A program made the translations under genes and the position numbers. Shown here piece by piece: positions 47,221-58,444 of a stretch of DNA of 64,000 nt. The DNA is taken from assembly GCA_941918925.1 (NCBI GenBank), contig OW799236.1:79548713-79612712 (forward strand). Reading direction: 5' to 3'. Within the stretch, counting starts at the first letter, position 1. The number at the start of each line of letters is the position of its first letter. Below the pieces are notes generated by a model that was not told the DNA's origin, did no database searches, and saw only the letters and a list, made by a program, of their open reading frames with translations. The DNA comes from Phyto melanocephala (taxonomy: Eukaryota; Arthropoda; Insecta; Diptera; Rhinophoridae).

Positions 47221-48920
47221 AAACAAGTAATAATCTTTTATACCCACCACCAATTTGATGTACTTTTATAGCACAAAATTTAATATATTGTTATTAACAG
47301 TAATCGCTATGGAATAATCTCTTTATACTAAAATATGTATCACTTTCTTTGTATAACTTCGATTTGCTAGTAAAATATATTCGTAAATTAGGTCTTTCAA
47401 TGAATGTGGGCATTAAAGTAGGCGTGTTGAAGTTGTTTCTATTAATGAATGCAACTAAGATGTTTCACTATAGTCCTTTATTATTCCAAAAAATGTGTCC
47501 ATATAAAAATTATATGAATTTAAGACAACGCGTAATGTGGGAGGTAGGCATTAAAATTGGGGTGTCAGCTTTATTTTCTGGCATAACAAATGACTAGAAA
47601 GCTAATTTTTTGCTTTTATGAGCTTTTAAATTTCATTAACAGTATAATTCGTGAAAAGTGGGTGTTATAGTAGGCCTGTCAAAGTAGTTTCTGCTAATAA
47701 ATAAAGGGTCCGCCAAATAACTTTTATTTTTTTGAAAATCCTTTAAAAAAAGTGTAGATTCGGCTGTGTGGCACGTAGCGCTGTCCTGTTTGAAACCAAA
47801 TGTTGCCAATATCCTCCTCTTTAATTTTTGTGAACAAAAATTCGTTCAACATGTCCCGATAACGATCGTCAGTGACTACGGCCACTCCTAGCTCATATTC
47901 GAAGAAAAATGGCCCAATTATGTCTCTGGACCAAAATCCGCACCAAACAGCGACTCGTTTTGGGTGTATCGGCTTTTCAATGTATGCGTGCGGGTTTTCT
48001 GTGCCCCAAATGCGACAATTTTGCTTGTTTACATACCCGCCAAGATCAAAATGAGCTTTGTACAAAGCTTCGGCCAAAGTAATGTCGCAATATTTCCCAG
48101 CATTGTTCAAGCGTATACACAACCATATTCGTTTCTGTCAAATCGGACATGAGCTAAATGTTACCATTCACGAAATAAGCACTAGTTGAAAAAAAAAACG
48201 TAAGATGGCGGACCCTTTACAACTTGGTTATTTGAATAAAGAGTACTTTATTCTTCCAAAATATTTATTCATAGAGAAATTATATGAATTTGAGATAAAG
48301 CGTTATATGGGTGGTGGGCGTGTCACATTTATTTTCCGTTAGTACAAAGCCTTTCCCCAAAAGGCAATGTTTTCAGAATCATACATTTAATTTTGTCAGT
48401 TTAATTACGTTTTAAATTTTAAATATACCGAAAAATACACTGCCCGGTATAAATTTTCGTATATTTTGATCTACAACTCCTTTCCCAACGCATAGATTTA
48501 TTCAATTTTACATATTTTTATTCAGAAAACATACATTTGAAATTTAATGACTCTACGTTAATGCGTTTGGACACAATTGCATTTTATTCGATGTTGGAAG
48601 GACACGGGCCTTTTACCTACTCTTGCATTACGAGCTATAACTCCCTTTCTTATATCTAGACTTACCAAATAACAAGCCTTGTGTATAGGAAATATTCTGG
48701 CAAAATTTTAACCCCAGCTTTTTCGGTTCGAGCTCTACTTATCGTGCTTTCAACAGATGGACAGACGGACAAACATATGGACATAGCTAGATCGTCATAA
48801 AATGAAACCAGGACTGAAAAAATATATACTTTATGGGGTCTAAGATGGATATTTCGATGTGTTACAAACGGAATGAGAAAATGAATATACCCCCACCATT
48901 TTTTTGGTGGCGGGTATAAA
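47221..48920 (-). mobile_element. DINE-1/Helentron-like repeat, long class with GTGGGCG blocks
   Basis: It starts AAACAAGTAATAATCTTTTA then TACCCACCACC and ends TTTTTGGTGGCGGGTATAAA. The body has repeated modules of AGTGGGCGTTATAGTAGGCG type and TTTCAATATAGTCC-like blocks. The core (read reversed) has GACCCCATAAAGTATATA and TGTCCGTCTGTCC. It matches 61933-63984 along its length, apart from a nested rosa derivative (47704-48217) here and another insertion there. Confidence 0.75.
47704..48217 (-). mobile_element. rosa-type deletion derivative (514 bp) with TA duplication
   Basis: Flanked by TA on both sides (47702-47703, 48218-48219). Left end AAGGGTCCGCCAAATAAC; right end, reverse complemented, AAGGGTCCGCCATCTTACG. 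It encodes on the minus strand AHFDLGGYVNKQNCRIWG, then HPKRVAVWCGFWSRDIIGPF (near 47900-47960), DDRYRDMLNEFLF and GNIWFQ. It is deleted at the N-terminal side (first Asp lost at the junction) and beyond the second Asp block. The second long Helentron copy has this site empty near 62759. Confidence 0.8.
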
Positions 48921-49129
48921 AAAGTATTTGACTACTGATAAACTGAACAAGCAAAGTATCGAGTGTTTTGCTAGCAATGTGTGATAAAACCTGTTTGCGG
49001 GTAATTTTATTCTAGATCAAAAAGAGAAAAGGAACTATTTTCACAACTCAAGCTTGATTTTGTTAGTAATAGTATGTGCACATACTAACATTAACATTAA
49101 AACTAGTAAAAAAAGATTTTGAGTTTAGA

Positions 49130-49595
49130 CTACAAATTTGAGTAAAGCAGTTTTTAGTTCACGGTATGTCTAAAAAATTTATTGTAAATAAAATTAATTT
49201 TTCTAAAAATTAAGTGAATTTTTGGCAGTATTTTCTTCGTTATGATATTCATTTAAGTGCAGTGTGTATCAGCTGTTTTTTGCTTGCTTGAAAAATAAAA
49301 AAATGTGATTCCAAACAGATGTAATTTTATTTTTTGTTAAATAATATTTAAAAACTATGACCTAATTCTTTTGAATTGTTGCTGCTGTTTTTAAACTTTT
49401 AAACTTGGTAGCACTGAATTAAGTGTACCGAAAACAAGGTTGTATTTGATAAAATCTACTTAAAACTAAATCAAAAAAGGTTTTTTAGATAGTTTAAACG
49501 ATTTAATCATTTTGTATGGTAAAACCAGACTTATAAATATTGAGTTTAACGTTAAAACCAAATTTTGTATTAAAACCTTAAACACCATTCAACAC
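49130..49595. mobile_element. second copy of the 26959-27717 TIR element, truncated
   Basis: Shares with the first copy, in the same orientation: a TCACGGTATGTC-like block, TGTATCAGCTGTTTTT, CTGAATTAAGTGTACCGAAAA, GGTTTTTTAGATAGTTTAA, GAGTTTAACGTTAAAACC and ATTAAAACCTTAA. It lacks the nested palindrome. The terminal ATAGTGTT words are not preserved. Confidence 0.55.
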
Positions 49596-52200
49596 TTAAA
49601 GTTACGACCAGGAAGGGCTGATGATAAATCTGAAGCTGGCTTCGTTAATGCATTCCACTCTAATAGAGTCGGAAAACAAAATATTTTTGCGTTATCGTTA
49701 TCAACTGATAGTCTATACAACTTAACTAGTTATAAAAAAAAATTTAATAAAATATTAAAATAGAAAATCTTTTTCTTTTAATAAATAACATATTTGCTCT
49801 TGTAAAAAGTAATTTTAATTAATTTTAATCTATACCTTTTATTGTGCACTTGACACTTTAAAGAAAATAATATTTTAAATCATTATTTCTCTATCTACAT
49901 CATTTATACATACATATATCGATTAATCATAATTTTAAATGCCATTTGCACATATTGAAATATCAAATCATTCTCCCATGACATTTTTCCGGTTTTAGAG
50001 GTCGTTCTTTTTTCTTCTTTTTATTTGAATAAATTGATATTCTATTTAGATTTTATATATTTGTAGTTAGATAATTAAATGTGTGCTAAATACTCACATT
50101 ATGTATATTACTATGTGTGTGTGTGTGTGTATTTATCATATTTACTTGCACACAACCACACTCAAGCAATGATATACATACAAACCACATTCATTTTGTT
50201 TAATCAATGTTGCCATGTAATTATGTCTAGTTTGTGCATAATTTAAATCTAGACTCATACCACAACTACATTCACAAATGTTACATAAATTCTGCAATAG
50301 TTATTGTACAGTGGGATTAAAAATTCCCCATGGTTTAAGTAATAACAAAGAGTTCATATTCTTAAGAGTATGGCTTGAAGGCTCATGTAAAATATGTTGA
50401 GCTGAAAAAAATTTTAGTTCTTAAAAAAACATGGATGTGATAGTTGGTATTTAAGAGAAATATACTACTTAGTTCTGATTATACAAATGTATTTGAATTA
50501 AATAATGCATGCAAGTTAAAGTAATATAAAATTTTTGTATTCCACTGAATGTTATTTTCAAATTTTTCTAAAAGAATATGTGTTTGATTTTCATGATGGA
50601 TATCGAAATGTGCTGCTAAATTTTTGCGAGTATTTTGAAATTTCAATAAAAATACACGCATACATACAAATACATACATATATGAAATAAAAGAGAAATT
50701 TTGATTTGCAGAAACTGAGGTGTTTAGAGTTTTTAAAAAATATTTAGATGATTACAGGTGAAAGATAGTTTTGTGAAGCACTTTAATTAAAAATGTAAAA
50801 AATTAAAGAAACCGACTTTATTTGTTTAAAAGTGAGACTAAGTGTTAAACCAAATAAAGCGGTCAGATTTATAAAAATAAATTCTTTATGTCCTATGCAA
50901 ATGGCTTAGTTCCTTTATATTTTTTTTTGGTTATTTATTCTTTATGTGTTACCACTCAATATACCGAGTGTAAACGATGTTTATGTAAACAATGCTTAAA
51001 CAAGTTTACAAAATTTTAAATGTCTTGGCATTAATTTTATTGAATTTTTACGTTACAAGGAACGCAAAAACAATATATGTATACTAACTAAATAATAATA
51101 ATAAAAAAACATAATGTTCTCTTCTTTAAAATGGCATTAAAGTCAACAAGAGCTTCTGAGAAAACAGAGACAATAACAATAAACTAAAAAAATTGGTAAG
51201 AAAGTAAACATTAAAATAAACATGCAACTTGAGGCATACGAGAATTGTATGTCTGTACAAATGTAAATTACAATGTAGTATGCGTGTATGTAACACAAGC
51301 AGTTACTTATAGTGAAGTAAATATGCCATTAAGGTAAGTAAAATGTTAAGAGTAGGGTAAAATGAGTGTCTAAATATGTAAATATGTGTTCATAAGTTTA
51401 CATTATAGTGCGTTGTGGAGCGTTAAAAAAAAAAAAGAATGAGAAGGAAATGTACGAACACAAATACCATTTAAAACATAGGAAATTGTATAATAACATA
51501 AAATTGTTAAGAGTTTTCCTATGCATTTAGAGTATACTTTTGGGAGTTGGAGAAAGTAGTGGCTGACACACACCCCTTAAAAAACAGAAGTAAAAAAAAT
51601 AATAGAATTTGTATTGAAATGTGTAGCTAAATGTAGTCTAGCTCTATATACTTATTAGTTAAGGTAAAAATAGCAGAACAATAAAAATTTTTGTATATTC
51701 TACAAATTTTTAAGTGAAGCTATGGCTGTGGAGGGGATTTTGCCTATAAATGAGTGCAGTAAGCAGCATGTTCAAATGTACTTATGGTTGAGTTTCATTT
51801 TGCTGAAGAAAAAAAATGTTGACGGTGTAGATGTATAGAAGAATTTTATTGTACTTATTTAACTTTTTTTAAAGGTGGGGTGATAACACCAACCGGTAGA
51901 TTTCTTTTAACTTGTGCTAGGCGTAACGAACATTTGTTTGTTGCATGTCTGTCTGCATCAGATATGACAGTGGGATTTAATCTAATTTTGCAACATGTTT
52001 AACTGAAACTCTACAAATAAAGTAAATTTTTTAAAATATAAATTAAAAAAAAGACTTAATTTCTAATTAGATTTTTTAATTTAATATATAAACTTTTTAG
52101 ATTTTTTAATTTAATGCTTTTCATTCATTCATTCATCACAAATTTTTTTAATTTCCAACAAGTGCTGATTAGTGTTAGATTAAAATTAACGGTCTAATAC
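49596..52200. other. 5' flanking DNA, nothing recognised
   Basis: 2.6 kb of AT-rich sequence with a GT microsatellite near 50117-50132 and TACATACA patches. Only short open frames without motifs. A 5' UTR exon could hide here, but I cannot point to one. Confidence 0.35.
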
Positions 52201-52202
52201 AT

Positions 52203-53017
52203 AACAAGTAAGAGCGCTATATTCGGCCGTGCCGAATCTTATATACCCTTCACAACGTGTAGTCATGCAATAACAGTAGTTTGTATCACCATTCCCCATA
52301 TGAAATACGTACATACATATAAAAAACATACATATATAAAAACATCCCATTGTAAAATTATAACTTTACGTATGTATGTTAAAGAAAAAAAAAAAGAAAA
52401 AAATTAAAAAAAAAATTTAAAAAAAAAATTTAAAAAAAAATTATTAAACTATATATTATAAATATAAAACAAAAAATAAATAAAAAAAAAATTAAAAAAA
52501 AAAATATTAAAAAAAATATGTAATAATAAAAATATAAATTATATATTAAATAAAAAATAAAAAAAAAAAAATTAAAAAAAATATAAATAAAAAAAAAAAT
52601 TTTTTTTTTGGCTCAGCTGGGATTCGATGCCACGTTTTCTCTAACCAGTATGTATACACGTTTGTATGTATGTATGTTGTTGTTGTAATGTTGTTTTTGT
52701 GAAAAAAAATTGATGTGGTCGTGGGTTTTTGCTCATATCTCAGTTGCTTATGTACCGATGTTTCTGATTTTCAATACCGATATACTCCCGAATATTTCTG
52801 ATATTTTGATATCTCACCCGGGTCCAAGCGATGTCGGGGGGCTTCAAAAAGTTGATTTCAACATACACAAGGACAGACTGACAGAGCTTAATCGACTCCC
52901 CTATTCATAAGCTTTCAGAAAATATATACTTTATGGGGTCGGAAATGAAAATTGTAGAAATTTCACACGGAATGACAAACCTCTATATACCCTTTTTCAC
53001 TGTGAGAAGGGTATACA
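52203..53017 (-). mobile_element. DINE-1/Helentron-like repeat, short class, nearly complete
   Basis: The best-preserved short-class copy. It begins AACAAGTAAGAGCGCTATA with perfect hairpin ATTCGGCCGTGCCGAAT (52221-52237), then TATACCCTTCACAACGTGTA. An A-rich microsatellite spans about 52381-52605. Next come GCTCAGCTGGGATTCGATGC, TTTTTGCTCATATCTCAGTTG-type core, GGACAGACTGACAGAGC, ATATATACTTTATGGGGTCG and GAGAAGGGTATACAAAA. It corresponds to 10746-11488 in reverse. Confidence 0.8.
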
Positions 53018-53715
53018 AAAAAAAAGCCTTATCAGAGGTTTATAAGCCAAATTTCTATAGAAAATCGATCGAACCTTTAATAACTTTTATGAAAAAGGCA
53101 GTGGGGTATTCATAAAACTTAATTTTTGTTCGTGTGAGCCAAACCAAAAGTATTGTTAGAAAAATGTTGTAAGAAAAAACTGTGTAAGTGAAATAGTTTT
53201 CCCAAATTGTGATGGAGTGTTGATAGACAACGTTCAAAAATACAGGTTTTATAATTTTTGTCTGTCTGTCCTCCAGAGCTCGACTTAATGAATTTGGATA
53301 AAATTTTGGTTTTACATATCGTGGGGTTTTAATACGAGATAATATCGAATGGTTAAAAGAAAATTTAATTTATTTTAAAATGAATAAAATATAAAAATCT
53401 CCTATAACTAAAAATGAGTTGAAAGTACTAAAATACAATTCTCTACCACTTATGAGTTGGCATTTAAATCCATATCATTGCAAATTTAAACTAATTTTAT
53501 ATATTTTTTTTCTTTTTTTTTAATTTAATTTGTTTTATTATGATTTATATAACTAAATGCGTCTATATATATTTTTTTTTCATTAGTCTGTAATGAATAT
53601 TGTTCTTAAGCACAAATAAATAAATAAAAAAGGGACTCAAATAAGTACTTTCTGTTATAGCGTTGTATATAAATAGATACTTGATTTAAATAACCTAAAA
53701 CCCCATTGATTGTAT
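53018..53715. other. 5' flanking DNA, nothing recognised
   Basis: AT-rich; a TCTGTCTGTCC word near 53262 may be a small Helentron remnant. No gene. Confidence 0.4.
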
Positions 53716-53789
53716 GGACCATAACAAGAACAATAAATTACAACGGTCTACAAAAAACAAAAAAATTTCTTGTGTTTCTATTTTAATGC

Positions 53790-54480
53790 ATCGATCCTGA
53801 TGCTAGACATCGAAAAACATCTAAATATCGTTTCGAAGCTTTTAAAGTTCGTTTTTGTTTGTTTTACATCGATAATGATTTGAATGATTTAGTAGTTAGT
53901 ACCACTTACATCAAAAATGGACATAGAACACTATTAGCAGCATGAATGGTCTGATAGAGAATTTTAGATACGAAACCATAACGCTCAATGGGAAGCAATT
54001 GTGTACCCTATAAGTATATTAATATCTCTGCTGCTTATAAAGCTAGGCCTTATAAAACAATTTGCAAAAGCTATGGATCAAAATTCTGAAGATTTCGAAT
54101 ATTTGCAAGCATTTTTTTCCCCAAATTATCCGAAGCGAAATAAAATCAGGAAGCGAATAGAATCACAAATAAAAAAAAAAATAATGAAAAGTAATAAAAG
54201 ATTTAATTGAAACTATGCTTGAAAGGTTTGAAATCATGTGCTGCCGAATGTCCCATAAATTTCATATGCTACATGCTCATCTGAACCAATTTAGGTATAA
54301 TGTAGAGGTGCCTACACTGAACAGCAAGGAGAGTATTTTCATCAAGATATGATGGATTTTGAACCGCGTTACCAAGGGCAGAAACGCGAAAATATGATGG
54401 GAGTCTACATTTGGAAATCAATACAAGAAAGACCATTAAAATATAGAAAATTTACCATAAATATTTTATGTTATTATTTT
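53790..54480 (+). pseudogene. second relic of the uncharacterised DDE-like family
   Basis: Plus-strand frames carry the C-terminal half of the protein family seen at 19.3-20.0 kb. Near 53935-53965 is HYQQHEWSDREF. From 54025, in one frame, is LLIKLGLIKQFAKAMDQNSE then DFEYLQAFF. Near 54235-54275, in another frame, is CRMSHKFHMLHAHLNQF. Near 54325-54430 is EYFHQDMMDFEPRYQGQ, then NMMGVYIW. The order IKLGL...HLHAHL-like...FHQD...RYQG...MM-x-x-YIW is the family signature as I recall it. Frame changes and stops break it, and no inverted repeats were found. It is a different subfamily from the first relic by sequence. Confidence 0.55.
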
Positions 54481-54566
54481 GTATTTGCAAAACTTAAAAA
54501 TAAACATATTTAAAAGTCCAATATATTTTTAAGGAAAACAGGTGTTTTACTTATCTCTTACTTCTA

Positions 54567-55486
54567 TCGGGTGTCCCAACTAGAACGCAATTTTTAAATT
54601 TGACGCCATTCGAAGTGTCATTGTTTGACATTTGAACAATTGTTATTGTTTGCTAGTAGAAGGTACGAGGTTAGTAAAAATGGAGCGCTACACGAATTAA
54701 CAACGCATTCTCATTGTGAAATTGTTTTACCAAAATGATGAAAGTTTTGCGGTTACAGTTCGCAAATTGCGATCATCCCATTTCCATCTTGATGGCTTCG
54801 TCAATAGGCAGAATTGTCGCATTTGGAGTGAGGAAAATCCTCGAGTGATTCACGAGAAGCAAATGCATCCTCAACGTGTCACTGTGTGGTGTGGTTTTTG
54901 GGCTGAAGGAATCATTGGACCTTTTTTTATGAAAATGAGGCAGGTCAAGCGCAAACAGTCAATGGTGTTCGGTATCGTGAAATGATAACCAGTTTTTTTT
55001 CTTGCCTAGAATTGAAGAAATGAATGTGGAGGGCATGTGGTTTCAACAAGATGGCGCCACTTGTCATACAGCCAGAGAAACAATTCAATTGCTGCATCAG
55101 TCATTTCCCGGTCGTGTTATTTTGCGTTTTGGAGACCAGAATTGGCCGCCTAGATCGTGTGATTTAACACCTTTAGATTTTTTTCTTTGGGGCTTTCTGA
55201 AGTCGATGGTTTACGCGAATAAGCCGATGACGACTCAAGCCTTAAAAGAGAAAATTGGACGCTGCATTAATGAAATACCGCAGCATTTATGCAAAAAGGT
55301 CATTGAAAATTTCATTAAAAGATCGCGTGTGTGCCAGCAAAACCGCGGCGGCCATCTGCACGATATATTGTTCCATACATAACCTCATTCTATCTACTTT
55401 ACGATATAATAAAGTTTCACAATTTTTTTTTTTTAATATCTGTGTTTTATTTAAAATTTAAAAATTGCGTTCTAGTTGGGACACGA
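54567..55486 (+). mobile_element. rosa-type (DD41D) mariner, best-preserved copy (920 bp)
   Basis: Flanked by TA (54565-54566, 55487-55488). A 31-nt stretch starting GTGTCCCAACTAGAACGC (54571-54601) is repeated perfectly inverted near the right end (55454-55484); the outermost bases differ by two. The ORF starts at 54680 (MERYTN, then a stop). VRKLR joins directly to SSHFHLDGFVNRQNCRIW, so the DNA-binding domain and first catalytic Asp are deleted. WFQQDGATCHT (near 55035) and SCDLTPLDFFLWG (near 55155) give 41 residues between second and third Asp, hence DD41D. The C-terminus RGGHLHDILFHT ends at 55380. Confidence 0.85.
55002..55382 (+). pseudogene. C-terminal transposase segment of the rosa-type copy
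   Basis: An uninterrupted 126-codon frame holding the second and third catalytic aspartates (QQDGA and LTPLD) and the full C-terminus to its stop. The preceding segment (54716-54985) is in another frame and is joined by an indel near 54940-54985, where FFFENE-like residues become unreadable. Without the N-terminal DNA-binding domain or first Asp it cannot be an active transposase. Confidence 0.7.
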
Positions 55487-56629
55487 TATAAAAACAAACT
55501 TTGTCAAGGAAAAATATTTTTTCGTTTAAAAGTAACAAAAAGGAAACCAACATTCAGCATGCGGGAGGCGGTCTCAAAAATCGTGTCGACCGGTGTTATT
55601 GAATATAAAACAAAAATATAAGTTGTCATAAACTTTTAAAATTAAGATTTTTATTTTGCAATAAAGGATTTAATATTTACATGGGAATTTTAATTATCAT
55701 TTTCGGTCATTTAATGATATATTCAGCACCAAGGGAGTATGTTACCTTGGTGAAGTGTGCACACCTTGGTGTTATTGCTGGACCGGTTAGGGAGACTCAG
55801 ACACCGATGGGGCTTAAAGGACGAGTAAATGTGATCAAGGGGCAAAATCGTACGCTCACTTACAATCGTACACTGGCGAACGACATCAGTATCTTTAATA
55901 ATGGGGCTAATATTTAAAGAACTTAGGAAGACTCAGACCGCGGTAGATAAAGGATCACAGTTATTCACATATTAACTTTGAAGCTCAGTCTAACGAAGAT
56001 ACTGGCGGTTATGAAGAACTGTGCAATCAAGGTTGTCGACAACTACTGTTAAATTTTTTCATAGTCTAGAGAAAATGCTTGTAGTGGGGCAGGACTTAGT
56101 GAAGTATGCCGATTGGTAGCCGTGAAATACCTGGAAAGCGAGGGTTGTCGAAAGGAAACCCGCAATAGTAGTGATCTTCTTTGACAGTCGCCCAATACAA
56201 ATATAAGTATGTGTATGATATTTGCAAATTACTATCATAAAACTTATAATGATTGCTAACAAAAAACATTGCAATTCGCTCATAGCATGTTTGTGTTAAA
56301 TTTTTTCCAGCGATTTTTTTCTTTGCATTTATGTAAAGCAAACAAATACTCAAGCAAAAAATCAAAAAAAAAAAAATTTTAACAAAAAGAATAAGTAAAC
56401 AATGTGAAAATATTGAGTTGAGTTTTCATGCAGTTTTTTTTAAATTAATTTTATTAAATCAAATAATTCATTAATAAGAAAAAATATTTTATTCTTCAAC
56501 AAGTCAATTTCACAAAAACAACACTTAAAAACGACAATTTTTTCCAATAAATTTCATTATTTGGCAGCCAACAAGTGAAAGGTTCAATAGTCAGTCATCT
56601 AGGTACATACACCTTCCTACTTACATATA
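55487..56629. other. 5' flanking DNA, unassigned
   Basis: Bases 55681-56100 are less AT-rich than their surroundings (for example CACCGATGGGGCTTAAAGG) and hold an open frame of 78 codons at 55681. I recognise no domain; an old mobile element is possible. Confidence 0.35.
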
Positions 56630-56882
56630 TATCTGTGGCTTGGACCTAAAAGGGCCAATGTCAAAATATTTACTTTTGAGACAATTTGAATTTAACTTTA
56701 ACTTTTATAGATGCTTTCATGGTGACATTGGCCAGCATTTCATCTATGAAGCTGTTCTGTGTTAAGTATGACTTTAGCTGTTTTACCATAATGAAATAGG
56801 GCAAGAAAACAAATCTAATGCAATGATTACCTCAAAAGAGCAAAAAGGTAACATTGGCCCTTTTAGCTCCAAGCCATAGATA
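56630..56882. mobile_element. MITE of about 250 bp with 32-nt inverted repeats
   Basis: Left TATCTGTGGCTTGGACCTAA and right, reverse complemented, TATCTATGGCTTGGAGCTAA continue into AAGGGCCAATGT on both sides. A third GACATTGGCC word lies centrally (near 56721). Flanking TATA/ATAT gives no unambiguous duplication. No coding capacity; superfamily unknown. Confidence 0.65.
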
Positions 56883-57789
56883 TTATATGTTATATAAAAG
56901 TTGTCTTTCTTCTGGAGAGTAGTCCAATAGCAATTTGAGCTGGCACACACATAAAGCAACGTTATTGAAGCTATCAATTTTAATTCTTTTTTACACAGAG
57001 TTGTCTAGCTACGTAAATTCATTTAGTATGGGTATTCATTTAAGTGCGTGAATATACGTATGTATATGTGTGTTAAGCAATAGCACAATTTTATTTGTAT
57101 TTGTTTATACTATACAATATTTTTGTTTGGAAAACCACTTATATTAACGTGGTAGTGGTAGTACCAATGGTGCAGTTTGTAGTAGATTTACCCATGTAAA
57201 TATGTAAGTATGTACGTGTGTATGTTAGTGAATATGTGCAAGTATTCAAGTGGATTTTGTTTGTCTATTTACCTGTGCTACTCCTGACTGTTGAGCCATA
57301 GTTACCGGCACAATGGTAAATATCGACACAACCGAGCAAAACACAGCATGCAAAAAAATATGCAAAAAAAAAACATTCAAGTTTATATTTTATATGATGC
57401 CAGCATCATTTCCTTTTCATTTGTTGTCATTTAGCATGTGTTTGTGTGTCGGTATCTTGTCAGTTGGCTACAAGTACAATATATTTGCAAAATGTATGTT
57501 TGTATGTGTGGGTTACATACATATATCCATATTCATCTGATGGTATTTGTTTATTTTATTTGCACTTCAGAATATAAACCTGGGTTTTTTTTCTACATTA
57601 AACAAATGTGTACATTACAAACACACACACATACGCTTAATTTTATTTATTTGTGTATGTTTTAAAGCACACATATATTAAAATCGTTTTTATAACAGAT
57701 TGAATAATGTTTTAAAAAAGGGTTACAATAAAATTCTGTGTGGCTTACGCTGTTTGAATGTTGGTGTATATGTTTAGTTTGAGATGTGG
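56883..57789. other. 5' flanking DNA, nothing recognised
   Basis: AT-rich with GTATGTGTG-type patches (57060-57240, 57430-57660). Overlapping frames at 57313-57665 are Cys/Phe-rich chance frames from these patches. Confidence 0.4.
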
Positions 57790-58440
57790 ATAGGGTGCTT
57801 TTTTTCGACGTATAGATTTTTCGATAGGGATAACTTTATAACTAGCTGTCATACAGTATAGTTTTGCATATTACTGTGCAAAGACATACACAATAACAAC
57901 GTCTATAAATCGTGAAAAATAATTTTCAAAATTAGTGATCTGTTTGCCAAACTTACAGAGCACGTCGTCAAGTTTATAGTTCGCATAATCGTCCATCTGA
58001 GCAGGTAATGCGCGATACTGTAGATCGATTCACAGCTAAATTTAACCTTTTAAATTATATTCATCCTGATTAAACCTGTATCATACATGCAGTAGGATTC
58101 AGTGTCATTGTAGACGAGAGTGTAACAAAGGAATAAAATTTATCGAACTGAGGTCGTTCTCAGTAACTCGGTCTGTGCTATTTTAGTACTGGGAAAGTTT
58201 TAGGGAGGTACATTAGAATTTATATATTAGATTCAATTTTGTGCAACTACTAAAGCTAGTGGACCATCAGTTTCATCGTGAATAGACTAAGGATCAACTG
58301 AAAGTTTAACTAAATCCTTTTATATTGAGTAGAAATGCTTCTAATAAGATTGCAACATGCCATACTGTATGCAAAACTATCGCTTTGTTAAGACAAAAGT
58401 TTGGTGAATGAATTATATCAAAAAATTAATTTAAATCTCA
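57790..58440 (+). mobile_element. rosa-type mariner relic, truncated
   Basis: Plus-strand pieces include VDESVTKE followed by GRSQ then LGLCYFSTGKVLGR (near 58105-58210). These match the family DNA-binding region (about VAESV...RRSQQLGLCYSTTWKILRKD). KIATCHTVCKTIALLRQKFGE (near 58350-58410) is a decayed second-Asp block. The intervening first-Asp region is deleted. The right side is cut by a Helentron fragment beginning near 58445. Confidence 0.6.
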
Positions 58441-58444
58441 TTAT

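Noticed and set aside
47221..48920. Dispersed GTGGGCG words as a gene promoter or CpG-type regulatory cluster
   Set aside because: The same words recur in the second Helentron copy at 61.9-64.0 kb, so they belong to the repeat.
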